A DNA stretch of 45,580 nucleotides from an uncultured Monoglobus sp. GTDB lineage: Bacteria > Bacillota > Clostridia > Monoglobales > Monoglobaceae. Where the stretch lies: contig CANRHV010000017.1 of the NCBI GenBank assembly GCA_947630505.1, positions 1-45,580 of the forward strand, read 5' to 3'. The position numbers and the translations under genes are program-made. Below the pieces are notes generated by a model. The model was given only the letters and a program-made list of their open reading frames with translations, made no database searches and was not told the origin of the DNA. Shown piece by piece: positions 34,120 through 41,441 of the stretch (position 1 is the stretch's first letter; the number at the start of each line of letters is the position of its first letter).

Positions 34120-35001
34120 TTATCCGAATTGTTCTTTAAGTATATCCGCGAAGTCTTTGATACATTTTTTGGTGTTGTCCGTTTTCCAAAAAGCGCAGTA
34201 TTTTGTTTTTATCGGCTTTCCGCGGCGGCTCAGCGGCACGCGCGCGATATCCTTTGAAAAGCGATGCGGCAGGCTTCCGCTCTCGACGGGCACATAGCCC
34301 TTGCCGCTCACGACCATGAGCCGCGCCTCCTCAAGATTTTCCGCGAACACAAACTCGCCGTCTATCCCGTATATCTCGTGATAGTGGGTTTGGTCGTTTT
34401 CAAACTGATTTTTGGCCGACACCAGTATGCACGGCGTGTTTCTCAGCTCGTCCGCGTTCACGAACCGCTTTTCCGACAGCGGATCGCGTTTGGATATCTC
34501 TATGCAGCAGTTCATCTCGCTGAGCGGCAGGTTGACATACTCGTCCGAGAACGCTCTGCGCAGATCGTTCAGCACAATATCCACGCAGCCGAGCCGCAGC
34601 ATGTTATACACTTCCTCGTGGGTCCCGCTTTTTATGTCAAGGGTTATGTCCGGATATTTTTCCGAGAACCGCGCCAGAGCCTTTTGGAATTCCTGACCGC
34701 CATAGCTCTTTTGATAGCATACTCTCAGCGTGTTGCTGCCGCCTCGGGAAATGCGCACCGTCTCGCGGCACAGCTTGTCAAGGTCGGATGTGATCAGCAG
34801 ACTTTTTTTGTAAAAATGCTCTCCTGCGGGCGTCAGATTAAATTTGCGATTGCCGCGGTTTAAAAGCATAACGCCCAGTTCGCGCTCAAGCGCCTGCACC
34901 TGCTGCGAGATCGCCGACTGAGAGATAAAACATTCCTCCGCCGCGGCGCTGAAGCTGCCTCGCCTTACCACCGCCTGAAAATACCTGATTTGTTTAAGCA
35001 T
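34120..35001 (-). CDS. LysR-family transcriptional regulator
   Basis: A 293-residue LTTR. The N-terminal winged helix-turn-helix (about 1-60) includes MLKQIRYFQAVVRRGSFSAA and SQSAISQQVQALERELG. The C-terminal periplasmic-binding-protein-like effector domain runs from about 90 to 290. The ATG at 35001 has a GAGGTGAT site; the in-frame ATG at 35034 has none. The effector is unknown. The gene is preceded by its own promoter with a GCTTATAATAAGC palindrome, and the same box occurs before the aldo/keto reductase operon, so it probably autoregulates and controls the redox genes to its right. Confidence 0.93.
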   Translation of the reverse strand: MLKQIRYFQAVVRRGSFSAAAEECFISQSAISQQVQALERELGVMLLNRGNRKFNLTPAGEHFYKKSLLITSDLDKLCRETVRISRGGSNTLRVCYQKSYGGQEFQKALARFSEKYPDITLDIKSGTHEEVYNMLRLGCVDIVLNDLRRAFSDEYVNLPLSEMNCCIEISKRDPLSEKRFVNADELRNTPCILVSAKNQFENDQTHYHEIYGIDGEFVFAENLEEARLMVVSGKGYVPVESGSLPHRFSKDIARVPLSRRGKPIKTKYCAFWKTDNTKKCIKDFADILKEQFG

Positions 35002-35024
35002 TAAATCACCTCGGTTATATATAA

Positions 35025-35080
35025 ATTTTATCATAACGCTTTATTGTTTTCAATTCGGTTTGGTTATGCTTATAATAAGC
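35025..35080 (-). promoter_or_regulatory. LysR gene promoter with regulatory palindrome
   Basis: Minus-strand TTGAAA (35048-35053) and TAAAAT (35025-35030), spacer 17 bp. The TATGCTT box (35065-35071, plus-strand reading) lies 11 bp above the -35 box and is part of the palindrome GCTTATAATAAGC (35068-35080). Further half-sites GCTTATAAGC (35111-35120) and GCTTATA (35124-35130) lie beyond it. Confidence 0.75.
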
Positions 35081-35150
35081 GTTCCTTATGCGAAAAAATC
35101 TGAGTTTGCCGCTTATAAGCCTCGCTTATAAAAACTATAATAAATCGGAA

Positions 35151-35179
35151 TTGATTTTAAGTGGCCGATGCGCTATAAT
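35151..35179 (+). promoter_or_regulatory. Rightward promoter divergent from the LysR gene
   Basis: TTGATT (35151-35156) and TATAAT (35174-35179) with a 17-bp spacer. There is no rightward coding sequence after it; the next gene (CMD-cupin) is antisense to it. Confidence 0.6.
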
Positions 35180-35185
35180 ATATGT

Positions 35186-35285
35186 ATACCAACTTCCCTG
35201 ACAAACCTAATGAAGGCTTTTTGCTTTCGGTTTGTAACCATAACCCTTTACGAACAGAGGCTGCCGCTTAGCGGCAGCTTCCTGT
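35186..35285 (+). ncRNA. Candidate structured small RNA between LysR and CMD-cupin genes
   Basis: Downstream of the rightward promoter are two stem-loops. The first pairs ACAAACC (35201-35207) with GGTTTGT (35229-35235) and, inside, GAAGGC with GCTTTC. The second pairs GAGGCTGCCGC (35257-35267) with GCGGCAGCTTC (35271-35281). The second hairpin may also end the leftward CMD-cupin transcript. No good U-tract follows, so the RNA end is uncertain. No known RNA family was recognised. Confidence 0.35.
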
Positions 35286-35287
35286 TA

Positions 35288-36052
35288 TTATCCTTTGTTT
35301 ACTTTTGAATATGTTTCGTCATTGACGGCTTCGAGCCATTCGTTTGACGCGTTTTCCCCGGGGACCTCAATGGCGAGATGCGAGAACCACGAATCGGCCG
35401 CCGCTCCGTGCCAATGCTTCACCCCGACGGGGATGTTAACGCAATCGCCCGGCTTCATTTCAACAGCGTCTTTGCCCCATTCCTGATAATATCCGCGTCC
35501 GCCGACGCATATAAGTATCTGACCGCCGCCCTTGTCGGCGTTGTGGATATGCCAGTTGTTGCGGCAGCCCGGCTCGAATGTGACGTTGAATATTCCGACC
35601 TGCTCAGATGACACGGGCGCGAGATAGCTCTGTCCCGTGAAATACTGCGCAAAGCCGTCGTTCGGCGCGCCTATCGGGAATAAAATCGTGTTCTGATATT
35701 TGTCTTTCTCGGTCTCGGCGTTTTCGCTTTCCGACCAGACTTCTTTCGCCATGTTGAACACTGCCCACGCCTTGGGCCAGCCCACGTAAAACGCGGCGTG
35801 GGTGACTATAGCCGCGATCTCAGCGCGGGTAACGCCGTGCGCCTTCGCGTTTTCCAGATGATAAGTCAGAGATGAGTCGGTGATGCCCGACGACATCAGC
35901 GCGACCACCGTGATAATACAGCGTGTTTTTAAGTCAATATCCTTGTTGTTCCAGTTCTCTCCAAAGAGAACGTCGTCGTTAAAATGCGCGAACTCGGGCG
36001 CGAACTCCCCAAGCGACTTTCTGCCCGCCGTTTGAACTATTTTTTCACTCAT
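35288..36052 (-). CDS. Carboxymuconolactone decarboxylase-like/cupin fusion protein
   Basis: A 254-residue cytosolic protein with two domains. The N-terminal half (about 10-115) is an AhpD/carboxymuconolactone-decarboxylase-like helical domain (LKTRCIITVVALMSSGI, then AAIVTHAAFYVGWPKAW) lacking the AhpD CxxC pair. The C-terminal half (about 130-240) is a cupin with metal-ligand candidates NWHIHNADKGGGQILICVGG and PVGVKHWHGA. Such fusions are common in Clostridia and Bacteroides next to flavodoxins, aldo/keto reductases and LysR regulators. The reaction is unknown; a redox or detoxification role is likely. It has a GGAGGAA site and its own promoter with an LTTR-like palindrome upstream. Confidence 0.9.
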   Translation of the reverse strand: MSEKIVQTAGRKSLGEFAPEFAHFNDDVLFGENWNNKDIDLKTRCIITVVALMSSGITDSSLTYHLENAKAHGVTRAEIAAIVTHAAFYVGWPKAWAVFNMAKEVWSESENAETEKDKYQNTILFPIGAPNDGFAQYFTGQSYLAPVSSEQVGIFNVTFEPGCRNNWHIHNADKGGGQILICVGGRGYYQEWGKDAVEMKPGDCVNIPVGVKHWHGAAADSWFSHLAIEVPGENASNEWLEAVNDETYSKVNKG

Positions 36053-36102
36053 TGAAAATTCCTCCTATAATAAAATATGTGTAAAAATTTAACTCTGCAT
36101 AT

Positions 36103-36169
36103 ATTATATACCTGCTGTATAATAATGTAAAATGCTTGTTTTTCATAGTTACCCATACAAATTTTGTAT
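36103..36169 (-). promoter_or_regulatory. CMD-cupin promoter with LTTR-type palindrome
   Basis: Minus-strand TTTACA (36126-36131) and TATAAT (36103-36108), spacer 17 bp. CATAGTTACCC (36144-36154) resembles TATGCTTACCC of the larE promoter, one base further from the -35. Next to it ATACAAATTTTGTAT (36155-36169) is a perfect palindrome with T-N11-A, centred near -66, the usual place of a LysR-family recognition site. Confidence 0.65.
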
Positions 36170-36230
36170 TGATAAATTACTCGTTCAATTTATCAAAAAC
36201 CCTGTTTAATTCCCGATTAAACTTTTAGTC

Positions 36231-36267
36231 AAAACGGCCCTATTGAAAAATCATAGGGCCGTTTTTT
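36231..36267. terminator. Bidirectional terminator after the 113-aa gene
   Basis: AAAACGGCCCTAT (36231-36243) pairs with ATAGGGCCGTTTT (36253-36265), with A and T runs outside. It lies just after the stop of the leftward 113-residue gene. Confidence 0.85.
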
Positions 36268-36272
36268 GATAA

Positions 36273-36614
36273 TTATTGGGAATCAGATTTTAGCACTTCT
36301 GTCGGGCGCTTCGCCATAGAGTTTGTCACGGCTACAACTCCCGCCCATACCGCGGTGACTGCCGCGGCCATTGCGACTCCTGCGGTCGCCATTTCCTGAA
36401 CAGCCGACACTCCGTTTGTCAAAAACGGCGCCCACGGCACGATCTCGCCGTGCCAAACGTGCTCGAATGCTAAGAGAGCGCTGCCGCCCCAGAGCATATT
36501 GTTGAGCCAATTAAGTCTTTTGATAAAGGGATTATGAGTTTCTTTTTTATCGGTGGTTTTCTTTACGATTGTCGTTACGATAGCTTCGGTTGTAGGTACT
36601 AAAAAACATGCCAT
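36273..36614 (-). CDS. Hypothetical membrane protein (113 aa)
   Basis: The N-terminus MACFLVPTTEAIVTTIVKK is a pattern I associate with small uncharacterised clostridial membrane proteins, but I know no function. Hydrophobic segments are about 36-50 and 75-97; the latter is alanine- and valine-rich. A GGAGGAAAA site precedes the ATG. The promoter carries the same TATGCTT box as the LysR, aldo/keto reductase and larE promoters, so it is probably a regulon member and not part of the flavodoxin operon, which ends 109 bp upstream. Because of the conserved upstream box, a role in the same redox or stress response is inferred. Confidence 0.8.
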   Translation of the reverse strand: MACFLVPTTEAIVTTIVKKTTDKKETHNPFIKRLNWLNNMLWGGSALLAFEHVWHGEIVPWAPFLTNGVSAVQEMATAGVAMAAAVTAVWAGVVAVTNSMAKRPTEVLKSDSQ

Positions 36615-36659
36615 TTTATTTTCCTCCTTGTTATAGATTATGGTTATTATACCAAATAA

Positions 36660-36706
36660 ATTATACCGCTTTAAATTTCTGCTGTCAACATTATGAATCT
36701 ATGCTT
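36660..36706 (-). promoter_or_regulatory. Promoter of the 113-aa gene with conserved box
   Basis: Minus-strand TTGACA (36683-36688) and TATAAT (36660-36665), perfect with a 17-bp spacer. TATGCTT (36700-36706, plus reading) lies exactly 11 bp beyond the -35. The whole block is nearly identical to the larE promoter at 42338-42384. Confidence 0.85.
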
Positions 36707-36723
36707 ATCAAATTATAATTTTA

Positions 36724-37239
36724 TTATTCCGCAACCGATTTTGACCAAGCTGCGACTGCTTTTTCGGACCGCGCAGCTTCCGCACCGTGAATAGCGAGGC
36801 CTTTTTCGAAAACCGCGCCTTTGCATATCTTTTTAAGGTCGCGTTCACTTGAGGCGAGGCCGCTGCCCTCGTGGGTCATGACCGCCATCACCTTTTTGCC
36901 GCTCCAGTCAAGTTTTTCAAGCTGCGTGAGAACCGCCATGGGATAAGTTCCCCACCAGCACGGGCCGCAGACGAAGATATTGTCGTATTCGTCGATATTG
37001 TCAAGATATTTTTTTAGCTCGGGTCTTGCGTTTTCTTTAAGTTCGGCCTTTGCCTCGTCAATGCAGACATAATAATCGGGCGAATATTCCTTGACAGTTT
37101 CGATTTCAAAGATGTCGCCTCCGACCGCCTTTTGAATAAATTCGGCAACGGTCTCGGTGTTGCCCTTTTTGATGTTTTTGATCCCGCCGTTCCAATAATT
37201 CTCGCCTTTGCGGGAGTAGTAAATAATAAGGTTTGCCAT
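36724..37239 (-). CDS. Flavodoxin
   Basis: A 171-residue soluble flavodoxin. The N-terminal strand LIIYYSRKGENYWNGGI is the FMN-phosphate loop region of the clostridial flavodoxin family, followed by NTETVAEFIQKAVGGDIFEI (about 28-47) and IFVCGPCWWGTYPM (about 90-103) near the flavin ring. It would bind FMN and shuttle electrons in place of ferredoxin. It is the last gene of the leftward aldo/keto reductase-SDR-flavodoxin-flavodoxin operon, 25 bp after the exported flavodoxin. A GGAGGA site precedes the ATG. Confidence 0.93.
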   Translation of the reverse strand: MANLIIYYSRKGENYWNGGIKNIKKGNTETVAEFIQKAVGGDIFEIETVKEYSPDYYVCIDEAKAELKENARPELKKYLDNIDEYDNIFVCGPCWWGTYPMAVLTQLEKLDWSGKKVMAVMTHEGSGLASSERDLKKICKGAVFEKGLAIHGAEAARSEKAVAAWSKSVAE

Positions 37240-37264
37240 AAGTTATCCTCCAAATTTATTTATT

Positions 37265-38131
37265 TTAATAATCAAGTCCGTCGAGCCAATCCCTGACGGC
37301 ATCGTCGGAACTGTCGACTTTGCTTCCCGGAACGGATATTCCGGTCAGCACATTTGAGTTGGGACACAGCGCTTTAATTTCCGAATTATCCGGGGTTCCG
37401 ACTGATCCTTCATGATGTGTGCGGAACGGAATAACGGTCTTGCCAGACAGATCGTATTCCTCAAGAAAGCTGTATATCGGCATCGGAACCGACGACCACC
37501 AAGTCGGATAACCGATAAAGATAACGTCGTACTCATCCATATTGTCAACGTGTGTTGAGAGCGCGGGCCGCGCGTTTTGCTCTTTTTCCGTTTGAGCTTT
37601 TTCGGTTGTCTCAATGTAATTGCCCGGATAGGGCTCCTCGGTTACGATTTGAAACAGATCGCCGCCGACCATGGAATTTATATGCTCGGCCAGAAGTTTG
37701 GTGTTGCCGACAGGCAGGCTTGCCGAAGTTATCGTGTCAACTCCCTCCTGCGGATAAGAACTGCCTTCCCGTGAAAAATAGGCGACGAGTATCTTTTTGC
37801 CGGCCGGTTGGGTCTGAGTCGCGCCGGAAACAGCGTCAGCGGTTTTGCCGCTGTCGGTAGTTATATCGACCCTTGCTTCCGCGTCGTTCCAGTCGATCTT
37901 GCATCCCAAAGCCTCGCTTATAGCGCGGGCAGGAAGATAAGTTGTTCCGCCGCTTGTGAACACATCCACCGCATTTCCGTTTACGTCCGACGGGTTCAGC
38001 TTTTCACCGTCAACATAAACGCTGACACCCGATTCAATGTCGATGCTTTTATGCGTGAGCGTTGCCGCAAAAACGCAAGTACAAAGCGCCGCCGCTAAAA
38101 TTACGCTTACAATTATTAAGTATTTCCTCAT
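37265..38131 (-). CDS. Secreted flavodoxin with N-terminal stalk (copper amine oxidase N-like) domain
   Basis: A 288-residue protein in three parts: a signal peptide (about 1-23, ending CVFA), a stalk domain (about 28-92) with YLPARAISEALGCKIDWNDA, and a flavodoxin domain (about 108-288) with LVAYFSREG and IFIGYPTWWSSVPMPIYSFL. The stalk domain is typical of extracellular clostridial proteins, so the flavodoxin domain should face outside the membrane. No lipobox is seen, so it is either secreted or retained by an uncleaved anchor. Because FMN-binding flavodoxins are usually cytosolic, an extracellular electron-transfer or quinone-reduction role is possible. It is in the operon with the cytosolic flavodoxin, SDR and aldo/keto reductase-like genes. 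Confidence 0.88.
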   Translation of the reverse strand: MRKYLIIVSVILAAALCTCVFAATLTHKSIDIESGVSVYVDGEKLNPSDVNGNAVDVFTSGGTTYLPARAISEALGCKIDWNDAEARVDITTDSGKTADAVSGATQTQPAGKKILVAYFSREGSSYPQEGVDTITSASLPVGNTKLLAEHINSMVGGDLFQIVTEEPYPGNYIETTEKAQTEKEQNARPALSTHVDNMDEYDVIFIGYPTWWSSVPMPIYSFLEEYDLSGKTVIPFRTHHEGSVGTPDNSEIKALCPNSNVLTGISVPGSKVDSSDDAVRDWLDGLDY

Positions 38132-38179
38132 GTTTGTTTCCTCCTATAACGCATATAATTAAGTAATTTTCATAAACGC

Positions 38180-39028
38180 TTACCCGAGTTGAAACTGACC
38201 GTTTTTCAGCGCCGCTATTGTGCCGCCGTCAACGAGGAGATCGGTTCCCGTTATATAGCTTGCCGCGTCGCTCAGCAAAAACGCGCCCGCCGCGCCGATC
38301 TCGTCGGGCGAGCCCACGCGTCTCATCGGCGTGGCGTCGATCATTCGCTGATAGCCCTCGCCGTTCGCATTGAACTCGTCATACGCCAGCGGCGTTACTA
38401 TTATTCCGGGGCTGATCGTGTTTATTCTCGCGCCGCGCTTTCCCCATTCGTGAGTTGCGGCATACTGTACCTGCAAATGGTTCGCTTTTTTAGCGACAAT
38501 ATACGCCGTGCCGGAACTTGTGATCCGCTCGCTCGACAAACACGGCAGTTCCGCGAGTTTATCGGCAGGAGTTGTCATTATTTGCGTTTCTTCCTCCCGG
38601 GACAGCGGAGGCCACATATAGCCGGTCTGACTGGATATCAAAAGTCCCGCGCCGCCGGCTGCCATAACCTTTCCGAACGCGTCCAGCGCGTATGCCGAGC
38701 CGACGAGATCAAGAGAGATGATCTTTTCGGGCGTCGCTTGATTGGGCGACGCACCTGCCGTGTGAATATAATATTTCACGCTGCCAAGCGATGCCGCTTT
38801 TTGCGCAAACGCTTCGATCGAATCACGGTTTGCGGCGTCCACGATCTGTGTTTCCACGGCATAGCCGTAGCCTTCATACTCCTTTTTTACCTCGTCAAGC
38901 CGCTTTTCGCTTATATCTCCGAAAAGAACAGTCATTCCCGCGCATACGCGGCGAAGTATTGTTGTTCCCATGCTGCCTGCTCCGAGCAGCACCGCGACCT
39001 CTCTGTTATTGTTTCTGTCAAAGATCAT
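38180..39028 (-). CDS. Short-chain dehydrogenase/reductase
   Basis: A 282-residue NAD(P)-dependent SDR. The N-terminal motif GAGSMGTTI replaces the usual TGxxxGxG form and is followed by an acidic loop (FGDISEKRLDEV), suggesting NAD preference. The catalytic Ser/Tyr/Lys are in LLISSQTGYMW and TAYIVAKKAN, and NTISPGIIVTPL and GAFLLSDAASYITGTDLLVD are typical SDR endings. The substrate is unknown. It sits between the aldo/keto reductase-like gene (63-bp gap) and the exported flavodoxin gene (48-bp gap) and has a GGAGG ribosome-binding site. It is probably co-transcribed from the promoter at 40285-40340. Confidence 0.92.
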   Translation of the reverse strand: MIFDRNNNREVAVLLGAGSMGTTILRRVCAGMTVLFGDISEKRLDEVKKEYEGYGYAVETQIVDAANRDSIEAFAQKAASLGSVKYYIHTAGASPNQATPEKIISLDLVGSAYALDAFGKVMAAGGAGLLISSQTGYMWPPLSREEETQIMTTPADKLAELPCLSSERITSSGTAYIVAKKANHLQVQYAATHEWGKRGARINTISPGIIVTPLAYDEFNANGEGYQRMIDATPMRRVGSPDEIGAAGAFLLSDAASYITGTDLLVDGGTIAALKNGQFQLG

Positions 39029-39091
39029 TTTTATTTCCTCCTATTTTTATAATTATTGTATAACACTGCGATAAATGCGGCGGAAGGCGGT

Positions 39092-40189
39092 TTATCTATT
39101 GTTGAAATAAGCGGCGATTTCTTTCATTCTTTCTGATTGGTTCGCGTGGAACGGGCAGCGTTTGTCGCAATGCCCGCACTGCGCGCAGCTTTCCGCCGTC
39201 GCCTCTAAATTTTTGTAATGCTCCTCGGCAAGCTTGTCGCCAGCTTTGGCGAGGTCATAATATTTGTTTATCAGCCCTATGTTCAGCCCTTGTGGACAAG
39301 GCCGGCAATGATTGCAATAAACGCATATGCCTTTCGCGTCCTTGGGCGTGAACGAGCCTATCACGGAATAATCCTTTTCCTCCGCCGAGGCGTTAAAAAA
39401 GCCGAGAATGTCTTCAAGGTCTTTTTTTCCGCGGCACCCCGGCAGGACCGTTAACACGCCGGGTCTGTCAAGAGCGTATTGCATACATTGATATTTAGTC
39501 AAAGCCTTTTTAAAGGGCGACGTTTTCTCGTCCAAAAGCTGTCCGCCGCTGAAGGGTTTCATTACGGAGATGCCGACGCCCTCTTTTTCGCATCTTTGAT
39601 AAAGTCCCGTTCTGTCGGACACGCCGCCGATAGCGTATTCTCCCTTTTGATAATCATATCCCGGATTTATCGAAAACATCAGCATATCAATTATCCCCAA
39701 GTCTAAAACGCTGTTTACCGTTTCCGGCGAATGTGACGACAATCCGATATGCTTTACAACACCCTGCGCTTTCAAATCCAGGATATACCCGAGAGCGCCG
39801 CTTTTTTCGTAATCTCTTAAATCGGATTTTTCGTCAAGACAATGAATAAATCCAAAGTCAATGTAATCCGTTTTTAGATTATTCATCTGCCAATCTATTG
39901 ATCGTTTGATCTTGTCAAGATTTGTCGTCCACCCGTATTCGCCCGTGGTGTAGTCCGCGCCGAAATGTATTTGCAGATATACTTTATCCCGCGAATCATT
40001 TAACGCCTTGCCGTACGCGGGGAAGCAGGATGCGTGTCCGGCCGCCAAATCAAAAAAGTTAATTCCGTTTTCGACCGCGGCTCTGACCGTTTCGATTATT
40101 TCCTTTTCGTTTTGCATGCCTACGGCTGATGAGCCCATTCCTATTATGCCTATCCGTTCTTCCCCGTGAGGGAGCTTTCTGTATTCCAT
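39092..40189 (-). CDS. Aldo/keto reductase-fold protein with C-terminal 4Fe-4S domain
   Basis: A 365-residue protein with an AKR TIM barrel (about 1-270) and a C-terminal ferredoxin-like domain with two cysteine clusters (CVYCNHCRPCP and CAQCGHCDKRCP). In the barrel Asp47 (NFFDLAAGHASC) and His116 (FGFIHCLDE) match the AKR tetrad, but the tetrad Tyr position is His52 and the Lys position appears to be His75 (YLQIHFGAD). A classical NADPH hydride mechanism is therefore doubtful. The iron-sulfur domain and flavodoxin neighbours suggest ferredoxin- or flavodoxin-linked chemistry. It heads the four-gene leftward operon with its own regulated promoter. Confidence 0.92.
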   Translation of the reverse strand: MEYRKLPHGEERIGIIGMGSSAVGMQNEKEIIETVRAAVENGINFFDLAAGHASCFPAYGKALNDSRDKVYLQIHFGADYTTGEYGWTTNLDKIKRSIDWQMNNLKTDYIDFGFIHCLDEKSDLRDYEKSGALGYILDLKAQGVVKHIGLSSHSPETVNSVLDLGIIDMLMFSINPGYDYQKGEYAIGGVSDRTGLYQRCEKEGVGISVMKPFSGGQLLDEKTSPFKKALTKYQCMQYALDRPGVLTVLPGCRGKKDLEDILGFFNASAEEKDYSVIGSFTPKDAKGICVYCNHCRPCPQGLNIGLINKYYDLAKAGDKLAEEHYKNLEATAESCAQCGHCDKRCPFHANQSERMKEIAAYFNNR

Positions 40190-40284
40190 AACGATTCTCC
40201 TTTATCTTTAAACTTTGCTATAAGTCTATTATATAACATCAGCGCAAAGCCTTCAAATATTTTTTGCCTTTGCGGCGTATAATA

Positions 40285-40340
40285 ATTTTATCATAATATT
40301 TTTTTGCTTTCAATTTGAATTATTTATGTTTATAATAAGC
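40285..40340 (-). promoter_or_regulatory. Promoter of the aldo/keto reductase-flavodoxin operon with LysR-type box
   Basis: Minus-strand TTGAAA (40308-40313) and TAAAAT (40285-40290), spacer 17 bp. The box TATGTTTATAATAAGC (40325-40340) lies 11 bp above the -35 and differs by one base from that of the LysR gene. Similarity continues to about 40354. Confidence 0.75.
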
Positions 40341-40563
40341 GGCTCTTATATGAAAGGCTGTATGCCGCTTTTGTATAAAGATGAATGTGTTGGTTCTCGC
40401 ATTTGTTCCGCTCATACTAAGAGCATAACCGCATTTGATTTTGCAGTTATGCTCTTTTTTGCCTATTTCCCAAGTAGTGTTAAACTGTTAGATTTAATAA
40501 AACGTATCGGATCATACTCATACACCGTGACCTTCTTTGCGGCGCCAAGACAATAGCGTATAA
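40341..40563 (+). other. Gene-free stretch; possible short rightward transcript
   Basis: Holds AAGCGGC/GCCGCTT arms (about 40338-40373) and the terminator at 40419-40460. The box above contains a plus-strand TATAAT (40331-40336) 17 bp from TTTCAA, so a divergent short RNA of about 115 nt is conceivable. I see no credible coding sequence. Confidence 0.3.
40419..40460 (+). terminator. Rightward Rho-independent terminator
   Basis: AGAGCATAAC (40420-40429) pairs with GTTATGCTCT (40446-40455), followed by a T-run to 40460. It points rightward although no rightward gene precedes it, supporting a short transcript from the divergent promoter region. Confidence 0.7.
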
Positions 40564-41220
40564 CTACTTATACATATTACTCAATCTTTCGATCTCAGCT
40601 TTATTATCGATGAATTGATTATGCATTTCGTCAATCCATTCTTCATAATTATCTTTAGTTATTCCCATATGTTCAAACGGAAAAGCGTTAGATTGAAAAT
40701 CCCAGTATTCATTGCATTCCTCGGGCTTTATAAACCATGCCCATAAACATAATTCAATAATGTCAATATTATATCTCTCAACAAAAAGTTCAACACTATC
40801 TTCAAATATCGGATATTCAAAGTGACGTGAATAATATAGTTTATTATCTATTTTGCAAAGATAATATAAATCTCCAAATTGTTCATATGTACATTCTTTG
40901 GATTCTTTTATACTTTTTGAAAGATTATTAAGATAAATTCTTTCACTAAGATTCAATTTCTTAGATGTATAATACGCCGATTTTAACTCATCTACGTCAT
41001 GATTAACAATATCTTCGCTGCAATCAATATAATAGTCAATCGTACCGTTTTTATTTATCTGAAAACAAAACCGATGACCGGGCACAATTCCTCCGGGCTG
41101 TGAATAACAACCCGACAACTCAATCGTTGGATAAAAATATATAATTATACATGTTGCAACACACAAAATACCTGTTATAAGCGCAATACACAATAATACT
41201 TTTCTAACAACTTTTTTCAC
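40564..41220 (-). CDS. Hypothetical membrane-anchored protein (218 aa)
   Basis: GTG start at 41220 with an AGGAGG site 7 bp away. One N-terminal membrane segment (about 7-30, LLCIALITGILCVATCIIIY) lacks a lipobox, so the rest is probably extracytoplasmic. The body is rich in Tyr, Glu and Asn, with no recognised domain. The sequence is clearly more AT-rich than the core genes, suggesting recent acquisition. A short frame overlaps its start (see 41204-41338), which could mean it was once the partner of another gene, for example an immunity-type protein; this is speculation. Confidence 0.7.
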   Translation of the reverse strand: MKKVVRKVLLCIALITGILCVATCIIIYFYPTIELSGCYSQPGGIVPGHRFCFQINKNGTIDYYIDCSEDIVNHDVDELKSAYYTSKKLNLSERIYLNNLSKSIKESKECTYEQFGDLYYLCKIDNKLYYSRHFEYPIFEDSVELFVERYNIDIIELCLWAWFIKPEECNEYWDFQSNAFPFEHMGITKDNYEEWIDEMHNQFIDNKAEIERLSNMYK

Positions 41221-41338
41221 ATCTTGTCCTCCTAAACATATCCGGTTTTTTGCGTAATGCGTTTTCAGTTATTCTCCAACTTGAACGGTGCACCTTTCTA
41301 CCATCTCGAGCAGTATAATCAAGTCCTGTAGTTTCCAT
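41204..41338 (-). pseudogene. Short overlapping frame upstream of the 218-aa gene (possible gene remnant)
   Basis: A 44-residue frame (METTGLDYTARDGRKVHR...) ends 17 bp inside the next gene. The frame stays open to 41386, just after an AAGGAGAG sequence, but only ATT codons lie at good spacing there. The peptide has a compositionally normal, charged protein character. It may be the surviving C-terminus of a degraded gene that was translationally coupled to the 218-residue gene. No family is recognised. Confidence 0.3.
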
Positions 41339-41441
41339 TTCCTCACAATATTGACCATGTATTTGTATAATAATACAAAACTCTCCTTAAAATTTAAATT
41401 GCAAATTGTTCAAGTATATTCGCGATTATATGCGCCGCCCC

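Noticed and set aside
38189..39052. A 287-residue rightward frame
   Set aside because: Antisense to the SDR gene, which has catalytic motifs and a ribosome-binding site; the shadow frame has none.
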